DNA of 64,000 nt from Heloderma charlesbogerti. Lineage: Eukaryota > Chordata > Lepidosauria > Squamata > Helodermatidae. Location of the stretch: positions 1 through 64,000 of the forward strand of contig JANEZZ010003055.1 of NCBI GenBank assembly GCA_026122225.1, given 5' to 3'. The first letter of the stretch is position 1; every line of letters begins with the position of its first letter. Of this stretch, positions 1 through 9,140 are shown one piece after another. The notes beneath the pieces were generated by a model. That model was given only the letters and a program-made list of their open reading frames with translations. It had not been told where the DNA came from and searched no databases. Both the position numbers and the translations under genes were made by a program.

Positions 1-333
1 GTTTAAACAGCAGCATCTGTAATTTGGCCCAGTGGTTCAGGCCTGATGCCAGTTTTTTAAAAGTATCTTCTATTAAAAGAAACGGGGTTAATTGATGATG
101 TGAAAAGAACTAACTTCAGCAGCTTCAAGAAAGACAACATGCTTATGTGTTTCCAGGGGGTACAACAATGGTTTGAAGGCATAATTGTCATAACTCCCTG
201 CTTGCTTCCTTCACTGAACAGCATTAATTAGGGTGATGCCATTAGGATCGCGAGATACAGTATTGTACTGGAGATGATGTGTGTGGGTCCACTCATCATT
301 CCATGTGGATGTACACACGCCTGTAGTTTAGGG
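1..333. other. Unannotated flanking DNA
   Basis: I see no coding region or recognisable repeat here. The last 8 bases (326-333, GTTTAGGG) are the left target-site duplication of the next element. Confidence 0.5.
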
Positions 334-741
334 TAGGGATGTGTGAATCAGCAAAACCCGAGTTTGCCGAAATTCTCAAAATTCCATCTTGAAGCTCATT
401 TCGACTCCAACCTGTGTCAGATTGTGAGCTTTGTTGTATTTTTTTTTCTTTTCACATGAAAATCCATATACATTTTTGCCTGTATTTTTTCCAAATGTAC
501 ACATCAGTTGTGTGCATCTTTGAAATATATACATTCTTCTCCTATTGAGTAAAGTCTATTTGTGCACATTTCTCAAAAGTAAAAATTTTTCATGCATATT
601 TTCCAAATGTACACATGCTGTTGAACACATGGGTGTGTGTGTGTCTGTAAATCACCTTGCAAGCTCAGAAATGTACAGACTTCAACTGTAGATTGCATTT
701 GAGTCCCTTCTCAGTCTGGAAGGTGTGAACTGGGTAAATCC

Positions 742-1602
742 TAGGGGTGGATGAAAGTCACTTACCTGTCCTCGAAGCTTGTTCGCGGCGGGGGGGAGGC
801 GCTTCGCTGCTCCCCCCGCGAAGTTCAGGCCGGGGGGGGGAGGCTTCCTGCCTCACCCGGCCGAAATTCAGGCTGGGGAGGAGGCGCCTCACCTCGCCCG
901 GCCGCGAACTCCAAAGTTTTTTTTTTTTTTTTTTAAACGCCCCCGTGATAGGCTACGTGACAATTAACGTAGCCTATCACCGCTAGATCTGCAAAGTCAG
1001 CCGTGATAGGCTACGTTAATTGTCACGTAGCCTATCACGGGTGACTTAAAAAAAAAAAAAAGCGCATACGCAAATGGCGGCCCCCATAGGGAGCCGCCAT
1101 TCGCGTTCCTTATTTGGTCGCTGTAGTCTACGTAAATCTTTTCGTAGACTACAGCAACCAAATAAGGAACGGGAATGGCGGCTCCCTATGGGGGCTGCCA
1201 TTATCCGTACGCGCTTTTTTTTTTTTTTTTAAGTCACCTGTGATAGGCTACGTGACGATTTACGTAGCCTATCACGGCTGACTTTGCAGATCTAGCGGTG
1301 ATAGGCTACGTTAATTGTCACGTAGCCTATCATGGGGGCATTTTTTTTTCTTTTATTGGAATGGCGGCGGCGGCAGCTGGTTGAAAGACCGGCTGCCGCT
1401 CCCACCCCGGACGAACACCCGTCGAACGTCCGGCTGGACCCGCCGCCGGGAGGGACATTCACCAAAGGTAAGTCCCGTCCCAGGGGGGTGTGCGGGGGGC
1501 AGGGGGTGTGCGGAGAGTTTCTCCCCGAAACTTGTTCGGGGGGCCGAACACATTGGCGCTCAGCCCCCCGAAGTTTCGGGGAGAAATTCTCCACCATCCC
1601 TA
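742..1602. mobile_element. Palindromic hAT-like element, nested (family B)
   Basis: This 861-bp element is inserted in family A at an exact 8-bp duplication, GTAAATCC (734-741 and 1603-1610). The two ends differ. The left is 'type I' (TAGGGGTGGATGAAAGTC, then a GC-rich block near 785-900). The right is 'type II', ending in a subterminal hairpin rich in CGGGGAGAAATTCTCC. The core at 940-1340 is a large foldback. Outward-facing AGGTAAGT octamers sit at 760-767 (minus strand) and 1466-1473 (plus). There is no plausible ORF; apparent reading frames are products of the GC-rich repeats. Confidence 0.9.
940..1340. repeat. Foldback core made of nested hairpins
   Basis: The left arm mirrors the right arm around a centre near 1137. 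Within each arm lie shorter hairpins with stems GTGATAGGCTACGT / ACGTAGCCTATCAC (945-980, 1001-1040, about 1240-1277 and 1297-1333). A further hairpin spans the centre (GTAGTCTACG / CGTAGACTAC). AATGGCGGC / GCCGCCATT blocks lie between. A single strand could fold either as one arm-long hairpin or as a row of small ones. Confidence 0.9.
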
Positions 1603-1659
1603 GTAAATCCAGATAAAAAATGTACTGAAATGAATTTCTCATGCATCCCTAGTTTAGGG

Positions 1660-1735
1660 AGGGGCCATAGCTCATATATTGCATGTGAGAAGATCCCAGG
1701 TTCAATCCTTAGCATCTCCGAGTAGGGTTAGGAAA
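1660..1735 (+). repeat. tRNA-Ala-like SINE fragment
   Basis: This stretch resembles a tRNA with an A-box-like CATAGCTCA and a B-box-like GGTTCAATCC. The same unit occurs in full at 22556-22750, 33063-33245 and 45332-45510. The family A transposon inserted at or beside its 5' edge. Only the tRNA-like head is present. Confidence 0.7.
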
Positions 1736-1764
1736 GACTGGATTAATCAGTGTAGAGCAGACTT

Positions 1765-1895
1765 CCCCAACCTGGTGCCCTCCAGGTATTTTGGACTACA
1801 ACTCCCAGCTTTCCTGACTATTGCCCATGACTGCTGGGGGTGATGGATATTGAAGTGCAACACATCTGAAGTGCATCAGGTTGGAGAAGGCTGGT
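1765..1895. mobile_element. Short inverted-repeat MITE
   Basis: Left-arm sequence CCAACCTGGTGCCCTCCAGG is followed by ACTACAACTCCCAG. It is mirrored by a diverged right arm that ends at about 1893 in GGTTGGAGAAGG. The arms flank a short middle. The layout resembles the small inverted-repeat element at 37380-37519. No clean duplication was found, so the limits are approximate. Confidence 0.6.
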
Positions 1896-2012
1896 GTAAA
1901 CAACAGTGCTCTAGAAGGACCAGACAGCTTCCAATGTTCCTACAATGTCTTCTCATTCCTGGGCTGGCAGAGTTGGATAGAGGATTGTATTTTGACCAAC
2001 CCTCTAGTGGAT

Positions 2013-2461
2013 TAGGGATGTAGGAGAAATCCATTTGTGGGTGGAGCCTGACAAGCTTCCATTGGTTCGGTCCCCTGGACTTCGGTCCATTTTCCACAAT
2101 GTAGCCTGACTTGGCCTGCAGTGAGTCAGGCCAGTGAGTAGATTTTCTGTGGTTTTTAATTTGCACAGATTATGGCTGAATTTTGCACAAATCTGTGTAA
2201 TTTACTCAAATTGCACAAATTATGTCCACAATTTGTGCAAATTACGCGAACTGTAGTTACTGGTTTGTTGTTGAGATTTCCACATTTGTAGTTGTGCAAA
2301 TCTCAACAACAAACTACAACAACAACAACACCCCATACAAAAAGTTCCTGGAAATTGGGGAAAACCCACATCTCAGCTCACAAATGCAAGCCGAGTTGGA
2401 CATATAGTGGAACTCCGTCAAGCCCCCACAGTACCGGATTTCATAGTGATGGACATCCCTA
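2013..2461. mobile_element. Old hAT-like element with hairpins
   Basis: It begins TAGGGATGTAGGAGAAATCC and ends GGACATCCCTA. The flanks TAGTGGAT (2005-2012) and TAGCAGAC (2462-2469) differ at three positions, all transitions, which fits an aged 8-bp duplication. The length, 449 bp, matches family A. The interior holds several GCACAAATT-type inverted repeats and a 17-bp-stem hairpin. Confidence 0.55.
2263..2314. repeat. Perfect 17-bp-stem hairpin
   Basis: GTTTGTTGTTGAGATTT at 2263-2279 is exactly inverted at 2298-2314, with an 18-base loop. A shorter GCACAAATT inverted repeat lies just upstream. Such perfection is unusual in an element whose duplication has already decayed. Confidence 0.85.
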
Positions 2462-2469
2462 TAGCAGAC

Positions 2470-4286
2470 AGAGTGTTTTCTGACTTTGAATGGGGAGATA
2501 CCCTGCAGAAACATCATATTTAACTTAAGGAGGAAAACAGCAACAACAACAGGATATTTCTGGTGTCTCTGAACACTGGAAGGCTACAAGCACTGGTAAA
2601 GCTTCCTGTGTTGCAACAAGACATGTGCAGGTTTTGGGTTGGACTTCTAAAGGTCTTGAAGGTTTTCTCATGCAAGTTTAACAGAGACAAACTGTTAGCA
2701 CTCCTTACAATACTGACATGTGTTTGCTGCCTGCTGGGGGAATAGCCAAGGTCGCTCTCAGTACCTATCTTTATTGTGGGCAGCGGGCGCAGTGTGGATC
2801 CAAATGTTTTGAAGAGCATGCATTCTCTTCCTGGCTGTTCTGCTAACTGAGCCCTTTGATGCCAAAGCAATCATAGAGGAGCCCCTTTCCAGACCCCATT
2901 AAAATTGCAGGATCACTTTAAAACTGATTAATGCATCCCTTTAGGGATAAAATGGCCAGGGAACAGAGTTCTGGCTCCCTCTCTCTTTGCCTGTGGTTTG
3001 TTTTTATTTAAGCCACAATCTAAAGCCAAGATGAAGGAAAGACTTTTATAGCCTGCAGCTCCTTGTTTGCAGATTATTTTCTAAAGATGCTCCATGGAAT
3101 ATCAATTGCCTGGAAGTCCCGCCAGGTACTGACTTAGAACAGAAGAGACTTTAGAAGTCAGTGCAGTCCCTCAGCAAAGCCGTGTGGTTGGTTTGATCGG
3201 CTCTTTCAGAGAATATTCACAACTGTGTCGCTTCCAATGCACACCTAATTGGTGGAGATGAGAAGGAGATGGAGAGAGTGGAGCAGCTTGGAATTGTGAC
3301 CAGAAGAGGGTTGGAAAGGGAGTTTTGCACTGTAGTCCCTCAACATCATTAGGAATGGTGATGGAATAGGCTGGGTCAGCAATCAGAGAGGAGTGTATTA
3401 CAAGAGACATGCAGAGGGCCAGGACTGGAACGCCAGCTTGGATCACCATTAAAGAATAAGTTGGCTTAGGTGCACTGTGCAAAGTTGTGAGATTCTCATC
3501 TAAAAAGATATAGATGGAGCAGACCTGGTGTAGAACTGTCTTAGGGCTGCAGTCTATGCTGGTCCACACATATGTATGTCCACTGCTTGACAAGTGCAAC
3601 ATCAAGGGAAGGCTTGCAAGGCTGAATGAGCCATCAACATTCAAACACCTCAGACTGAGTTTTAATATGTATCCTGTCACCTCAAACACAATGCTTTTCA
3701 GGGGAGTCAGTTTCCACATTCAGCTGTCAGTCACAAAGTCATGAGTAAAGAGAAGAAATCAAATGACATGCATGCATGAGTCAATCGGCCCTATTTCTTT
3801 CTGCACCCCTATACGCTGGCCAAGGTCCTGAACATTTGCTTAAAAACAGGCATTTTCTTTTTAACAGGCAAATCTCATTTCAGGTTGTAAAGGCTGTTCT
3901 TCAAAGTATGAAGCAGCCACACGCAACACCCTCAAGTTCCTTCTAATTTGGCAGAGTGGCGCCAGACAGGGTTCATGTGATGAAGAAGGAACTCTCAGAG
4001 ATGACTGCAGCGTCCAATCAGCAGGAGAGTCTCAGCTTAGGGACAGATCAGTCAGAACTCTTCAGATGATGAAGAAGAGCTGTCTGTAGACATGCTCGGA
4101 ATGAAAAGCACCCTTTGATGAGGAATCATCATCCAGAACATAGCTAGGAAAAGTCCACAGGAAACTCCCTGTCTCTCCTCCCGCCCGCAAAAAAAAAAGT
4201 TGTTGTAGATTACCTAGGGTGCTTTTAAAAATATCTTCCATCATATCCCGCACTGTTATCATCAGAAAAAAAGGTGACACTCAAGG
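2470..4286. other. Unannotated, apparently unique DNA
   Basis: No recognisable repeat was seen over most of this stretch. The minus strand has a 182-codon open frame at 3171-3719, but it has no domain I recognise, no signal of splicing, and a length expected by chance in 64 kb. The stretch ends at CAAGG (4282-4286), the left duplication of the next LTR. Confidence 0.45.
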
Positions 4287-4816
4287 TGTCAAGGGCTCCT
4301 TGGAGGCCTCTCTCAGTCTAATCCAGTAGCCAAGTCCAGACACAGACAAAGGGATTCCTTTCAAAGCTTTATTCTTCTTTTACAACTTAACAACTATACC
4401 GTTTGCAACTCGATCTGAGCAGCACAGTACCTATGCCCTAAGTTGGAACAGTTGGTCCCCGTTTGAAAGGGAATTACTGGCGGACCCCTGAACTTAAGGA
4501 CTAGGGAGAGTCCCTCCCCTTTTCCCTTGGATCCTCTGGGCGCAGCCATTGTTTGCGCGCCAACCGGGCACTACGCCTCCTTTCAGCGCCCTCCATCTGG
4601 CGCCGCTCTCTGCATCTGCGTCGTGCATCCACCAAGTCCGCTATCTGCACTCCGTTACTCCCTGGACTGCTATCTAAGCTAGGAATGTGGGTGGGAGGAA
4701 TCTCTGTCAGCTGTTGGCCCTGGGAAAGAGGAGTGCGCTCCCCTCCCAGGAGCGACTGCTCTTCCTCAGAATCAGAACTACTCTGGGATTCTATGGGCTC
4801 AGTGTCCACCCTGACA
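4287..4816 (-). mobile_element. Solo LTR, family with embedded ORF (copy 1)
   Basis: Read on the minus strand this 530-bp unit starts TGTCAGGGTGGACACTGAGC and ends CCCTTGACA, with the TG...CA ends of an LTR. CAAGG is repeated exactly at 4282-4286 and 4817-4821, a 5-bp integration duplication. A polyadenylation signal AATAAA lies at 4368-4373 (minus). Related copies are at 8647-9140, 38151-38679 and 42587-44075. An open frame of about 100 codons runs through the 5' half and ends in GRDSP near 4501. No internal retroelement remains, so this is a solo LTR. A 5-bp duplication is compatible with Gypsy or some endogenous retroviruses. Confidence 0.88.
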
Positions 4817-4960
4817 CAAGGGTCCAACAGGAGGGGAGATTCATTTATATGAGTTACTGAAATGATCTTTCTGGAAAAAGAGAAAGAAAGAGAACAGGAA
4901 TTGATATTGACTAAAGCTGTGCACAAATGGCCTCTTGAAATTTTCCACCTTACTTGTGGG

Positions 4961-5703
4961 TAGGGATGTACGAATTCCCTACCTGGGTCTGTTTCGGGGT
5001 GTCCGCAGGGGGGGGATCCATTCCGCCCCCCTGGAATCCTCCCTAGCCAGCTCCGCTCTGCGGCAAGTCTGTGGAGCCGCCAGCCAGGTCCGTCCGCTGC
5101 CAGACTTCCATCTGCTGCCAGTCTGCGGACGCCATTTGCGTCCCTGCTCTTTGCAGTGATAGGCTATGTAAATCTTTACGTAGCCTATCACGGCAAAGAG
5201 CAGGGACGCAAATAGCATCCGCTATGCCATTTGTGTCCCTGCTCTTTGCCGTGATAGGCTATGTAAATCTACGGCAAAGAGCAGGGACCCACTGGCATTG
5301 TGGTCGCCATTTGCATCCCTGTCCCTTCGCACAATAGGCTACATAAAGATTTACATAGCACATCACGGCAAAGAGCAGGGACATAAATGGCATAGCAGAT
5401 GCTATTTGCATCCCTGCTCTTTGCCATGATAGGCTTCGTAAAGATTTACGTAGCCAATTATGGCAAAGAGCAGGGATGCAAATGGCGTCTGCTATGCTGG
5501 ATGCCATTTGCGTCCACAGACCAGCAGCAGAGTGAGCAGACAGACCCGGACCTGGCTGGCTGCAGGTAGGATCTGGCCAGTGTGAACTTCGTGGGGTGGA
5601 GGAGGTGAGTGGTCATTTCTGCCATGGACTCCGATCTGCCATGGCAAAATCCTTTAGAATCTGGCCTCATTGGAGACCGTGGTGGAATTCTCCACCATTC
5701 CTA
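4961..5703. mobile_element. Palindromic hAT-like element with hairpin array (family C)
   Basis: The start is TAGGGATGTACGAATTCCC and the end CTCCACCATTCCTA. CTTGTGGG is repeated exactly at 4953-4960 and 5704-5711. The ends are GC-rich. Donor-like motifs face outward at both sides: CTACCTGGG near the left end, and GGAGGTGAGTGG near 5604 on the right. The middle is an array of hairpins. It shares the GATAGGCTA stem with family B but has its own flanking module, GCAAAGAGCAGGGAC. Confidence 0.9.
5120..5515. repeat. Tandem hairpin array inside family C
   Basis: At least four units follow one another. Each has CCCTGCTCTTTGC, a GTGATAGGCTA-type stem with an inverted partner, then GCAAAGAGCAGGG and a CATTTGCGTCC-like spacer. 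The stems have lost CpG sites unevenly, for example TATGTA against TACGTA. The second unit lacks most of one arm. The unit is roughly 85-100 bp. Confidence 0.8.
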
Positions 5704-6028
5704 CTTGTGGGTAGAGAAATTTGAAAGACAATTTCACTGAATTTCTCCAGGGGGCAGAGAAATTCTCCACAGTTTCTACCAGGTAGGGTTCCTCATGGCC
5801 AGGACTCGCAGCACAGCTTCTTTCTTTTTTGGTAAGGGTTTTGGGGGTCTTCATGCTGCAACAGCATCAACTGTCTTGCAGGCTCCCCCCTAGTTTGCAA
5901 CCACCACAATGCAGGTGGGGGGCAGTGTTGTATCTAGCTCCAGGGATGAAGTGGAATTTCAGGCCCTGCCAAAATCTGTCCTCCAATTTCCTGAAAGTTT
6001 TCTCCCCCCATGAAAGAGGTTTCCATTG

Positions 6029-6989
6029 CAGGGATGGGGGAGAATTTCTCCCCGAAACTTCAGGGGGCCGAGTGCCAATGCATTCGGCCCCCCGAAATTG
6101 GTGGTGAAATTCTCTGCCACCCCCCCGCCACCCCCACCCGGGATGGGACTTACCTTTCACGAATGTCCCTCCCAGCGGCGGGTCCCGGCGGCGGTTTGTC
6201 GGGTCTTCGTCAGGGGCGGGGGCGGCAGCCGGTCTTTCGACTGGCTGCCGCCGCCGCCGCTGCCATTACAAGGAAAGTAAAAAAAAAAAAAAACACCCCG
6301 TGATAGGCTACGTAACGATTAACATAGCCTATCACGGCTAGATCTCCAAAGTCAGCCATGATAGGCTACGTTAATTGTCACATAACCTATCACGGGTGAC
6401 TTTGAAAAAAAAAAAGCACATACGCAAATGGCGGCCCCCATAGGGAGCCGCCATTTGCATTCCTTATTTGGTCCCTGTAGTCTACGTAAAGTTTTACGTA
6501 GACTACGGCAAAAATAATGGCAACGCAAATAGCGTTACCTTATTTTCGCCGTAGTCTACATAAATCTTTACGTAGACTACAGGGACCAAATAAGGAACGC
6601 AAATGGCGGCTCCCTATGGGGGCCGCCATTTGCGTACGCGCTTTTTTCCCCCCCCAAAGTCACCCGTGATAGGCTACGTGACGATTTACGTAGCCTATCA
6701 TGGCTGTCTTTGGAAATCTAGCCGTGATAGGCTACGTTAATTGTTACATAGCCTATCATGGGGGTGGTTTTTTGTTTTTGTTTTTTCGCGGCCAGGTAGA
6801 TGGGGCGCTTCTACCCAGCCTGAATTTCGCCAGCAAGAGATGGGGCGCCTCCTGCCCGGCCTGAATTTCGGCTGGGCGAGGCGGGGCGCCTCCCCCCCCT
6901 CGCATGAACTTCGGGGGGAGAAGCGAAGCGCCTCCCTCCCACTGCGAAGCAAGCTTCAAGGACAGGTAAGGGACTTTCATCCATCCCTA
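6029..6989. mobile_element. Palindromic hAT-like element (family B, reverse order)
   Basis: TTCCATTG is repeated exactly at 6021-6028 and 6990-6997, flanking a 961-bp element that starts CAGGGATGGGGGAGAATTTC and ends GACTTTCATCCATCCCTA. The left end is type II and the right end type I, the reverse order of 742-1602. Splice-donor-like octamers face outward at 6148-6155 (minus) and 6964-6970 (plus, AGGTAAGG). The foldback centre, with GCAACGCAAATAGCGTTACC, lies near 6530. Confidence 0.9.
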
Positions 6990-7417
6990 TTCCATTGTTC
7001 TGCCTCATTCACAATAATTTATTTTTGTGGTGTTTCTGAGCTTACCTAATCACAGCTAGCCTCCCGGGCTGCATGCATATCCTGATCTGAAAAAGCCTCA
7101 TGGGAGGAATTACTTCATGGTGCCTTAAATTGGGTTTTAATTGAAGTGGAGGAAGCTGAGGAGGCTACAGGTGGCCAGAGAGATGATCCTACAATGAAAA
7201 ACAGGGCACTTGTGCTCACTCCTCGGCCACTTCCTAAGTAGGGTAAGCCCAAGAACTCCAACCCTAACCAATGAGAATTTCTCCAAAATTTATTCACCAT
7301 TGAATTTCTTCCGAAAGCAATTTCTCTTCTATCCAGTTGAATGGGAATGGTCAAAAAGAAATTTTCAGCACAGCTGTAATATTGACCCAGTTCACATGTC
7401 ACAAGCCACCATTTGTG

Positions 7418-7602
7418 CAGTGGAGGCTGGTGGCTCCAATATCAATGGAGCAGCGAACGTGCTCTGGGTTTTGGTCAGAAGCAAACAGAACTCTAAAAGA
7501 GTTCAGCGCCTTGGATAGATCTTTTAGGGTTCTGATTGGCTCTGACTGAAACCCAGAGTGGATTCCCCTCACCATTGGCATTGCAGCCACCCGCCTCCAC
7601 TG
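7418..7602. mobile_element. CAGTGGAGG MITE (hAT-like)
   Basis: It begins CAGTGGAGGCTGGTGGCTCC and ends CCGCCTCCACTG; inside are inverted ACCCAGAGTGGATT-type blocks. Other copies are at 27782-27967, 61022-61239 and a half copy at 31968-32056. Two of these have good 8-bp duplications; here the flanks (CATTTGTG and TGTTTGTT) match poorly. Confidence 0.75.
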
Positions 7603-7970
7603 TGTTTGTTAAACTGTGGGTGGCTGAGAATGAAGCAGAAATGAGTGAGCATGTTGGCTCCTGGTTGCCTGCCTGCCCACTCTTGCTGAGCTAAACAACA
7701 CAGGGATGCTCCAGCTGTTGTCTGAACATGGAATTGTAGGTTGTTGGGGAAGGAACAACCCAGACTTGTAACCCATGGTTTGCCCTTGGGCTACAAGTTT
7801 GAGTTGTTTCTCTTCCAACAACCTACAGTTCTGGATTCAGAAGTTGCAGACAACAACCTGAGTGTGCCTAAGTTGTTTATCTCAGCAGAGATGGGTGGGC
7901 ATCTGGAAACCAGCACACTCACTGGCTCCCACTCATTCATGGCTACCCCTGGTTTGTTCAAACTATGGGT
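7603..7970. repeat. Long diverged foldback element
   Basis: The left arm (about 7605-7785) is mirrored by the right arm (about 7790-7968) around a centre near 7788. Matching blocks include GCTGAG.TAAACAAC, TTGTAGGTTGTTGG and ACTTGTA.CCC. The arms have diverged by point changes and small gaps, so this is an older MITE-like foldback. It abuts the preceding MITE, and no duplication was found. Confidence 0.65.
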
Positions 7971-8141
7971 GGGTAACATGTGCCCTGTGGGCAATATGCA
8001 GTCCCCTAGTGTGGCCCCCATTATGCCCCCAAAACTTCCAAACAAAATGGCATCCAGAGCTCCTGTGGAATTCCAAAATGTTCGTCTTATCTTGTTCACA
8101 AGCTAATTGAACCCCCGTGGTGCTCTGTCTGGGTGCCAGAC
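7971..8141. other. Possible hAT end fragment
   Basis: The start of this stretch, GGGTGGGTAACATGTGCCC, resembles the CAGGGGTGGGCAA end of the elements at 37380 and 38861. The rest has no recognised feature. Confidence 0.35.
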
Positions 8142-8646
8142 GCTAAACTATTTGCGTTCCCCTTATTTTCACCGTCTTAGTCTATGTAAATGTTTACGTA
8201 GACTAAGATGTGTCAAAATAAGGAACGCAAATGGCGGCACCCATGGGTGCCGCCATTTGCGTACGTGCGTGTGTGTTTTTTTTAAATCAGCCATGGTAGG
8301 CTATGTAAACATTTACGTAGCCTATCATGGTATTTTTTAAAAATCTAGCCATAATAGGCTACGTAAATCTTTATGTAGCCTATTACGTTTTTTTTTTTTT
8401 TTAATGGAAATGGCCGCGGTGGCAGCCGGTCGGAAGACCGACTGCCGCAGCTGCCACTGCACCGCCGCCGCACCGCGGCCGCACCGCCGCCGGAGCCACC
8501 GCCACCGCCAGAAAGATTCGCCCAAGGTAAGTCCCGTCCCGGGGGGGGAGCGGGGGGGCAGACCGTTTTGCAACCAATTTCGGGGGGCCGAATGCGCTGG
8601 CATTCGGCCTCCCCGAGATTCGTGGCGAAATTCTCTGACATCCCTA
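8142..8646. mobile_element. Right half of a palindromic hAT-like element
   Basis: Only the right half of a family B element is present. It starts at the symmetric centre (CTATTTGCGTTCCCC), then has TAGTCTATGT hairpins, AATGGCGGC blocks, GATAGGCTA hairpins, an outward AGGTAAGT at 8525-8532, and a type II end closing in CATCCCTA at 8646. The next 8 bases, TCCAGTAG, are the target duplication within the following LTR. The matching left copy and the first 37 or so bases of that LTR are missing. Confidence 0.85.
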
Positions 8647-9140
8647 TCCAGTAGCCAACTCCAGACACAGACAAAGGATTATTTTCAAGGCTTTATTCCT
8701 TTTACAACTTAATCACTCTATCACCAGTGACTAAGCTATGAACAACAGAGTAACCTATGCCCTGGGTTGGAAACAGTTGGTCCTCGTTTGAATGAGAATC
8801 ACTTGAAGACCCTGAACTTATGGGCTAGGGAGAGTCCCTCCCCTTTTCCCTTGGGTCCTCCGGACACGACTGTTGCCTGTGTGCCAAACGGGCGCTATGC
8901 CTCCTTTCTGTGCCCTCGATAGCTCCTCGCTCTTTGCGTCTGTGTCGAGCATCCAGCCAGCCCTCCTCCCGCACTCTTTAACTCCCAGGACCACTATCTA
9001 TGTCTGGAATGCTGGCAGGAGGAATCTCTGCCAGCTGAAGGGCCTGGGAGGGATGAGCACGCTCCTCTCCCACAGACGGCTGTTTCTCCTCAGAATCAGA
9101 ACTGCTCTGAGGTTCTATGGGCTCAGTGTCCACCCTGATA
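8647..9140 (-). mobile_element. LTR fragment (copy 2 of the ORF-bearing LTR family)
   Basis: On the minus strand this matches 4287-4816. It keeps the AATAAA-type signal near 8693 and the GTGGACACTGAGCCC start. The 3' end (on the minus strand) is lost at the hAT junction. The other terminus reads TGATA instead of TGACA on the plus strand. The embedded frame carries an early stop. Confidence 0.8.

Larger units (their letters stand above)
334..1651. mobile_element. hAT-like non-autonomous transposon, outer copy (family A)
   Basis: The element starts TAGGGATGTGTGAATCAGC and ends CATGCATCCCTA, so it has short terminal inverted repeats. GTTTAGGG is repeated exactly on both sides (326-333 and 1652-1659), an 8-bp target-site duplication typical of hAT elements. 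Without the nested insert at 742-1602 the element is about 450 bp. A second copy lies at 58910-59366 and has nearly the same length. No transposase is encoded; the interior is AT-rich with TGCAT and ACACAT-type subrepeats. Confidence 0.88.
4912..7378. mobile_element. hAT-like element holding two nested insertions (family T)
   Basis: It begins TAAAGCTGTGCACAAATGG and ends CAGCACAGCTGTA. ATATTGAC is repeated exactly at 4904-4911 and 7379-7386. After removing the inserts at 4961-5703 and 6029-6989 and their duplications the element is about 747 bp. The same family occurs at 30871-32152 and, broken, at 17883-19103 and 19717-20000. Internal landmarks shared with 30871-32152 include GCAACAGCATCAACTGT and CATGAAAGAGG. 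No coding capacity was recognised. Confidence 0.88.

Noticed and set aside
747..986. Overlapping frames in the GC-rich end of the hAT-like element
   Set aside because: They translate GC-rich repeat and poly-T sequence, overlap in several frames, and recur in every copy of the element only because the DNA recurs.
940..1340. CRISPR-like regular array
   Set aside because: The repeats are inverted hairpins of a transposon, not direct repeats with unique spacers, and the DNA is vertebrate.
1660..1735. A functional tRNA gene
   Set aside because: The A-box and B-box-like words are present, but the fold is imperfect, and the same unit recurs with a common tail as a SINE.
3171..3719. A 182-codon open frame on the minus strand
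   Set aside because: It has no recognised domain, repeats or composition bias. A frame of this length is expected about once by chance in six frames of 64 kb, and the other strand shows a random frame too.
8404..8712. A CpG-island gene promoter
   Set aside because: High CpG content comes from the GC-rich end of the hAT-like element, and is repeated at all other copies without any adjacent gene.
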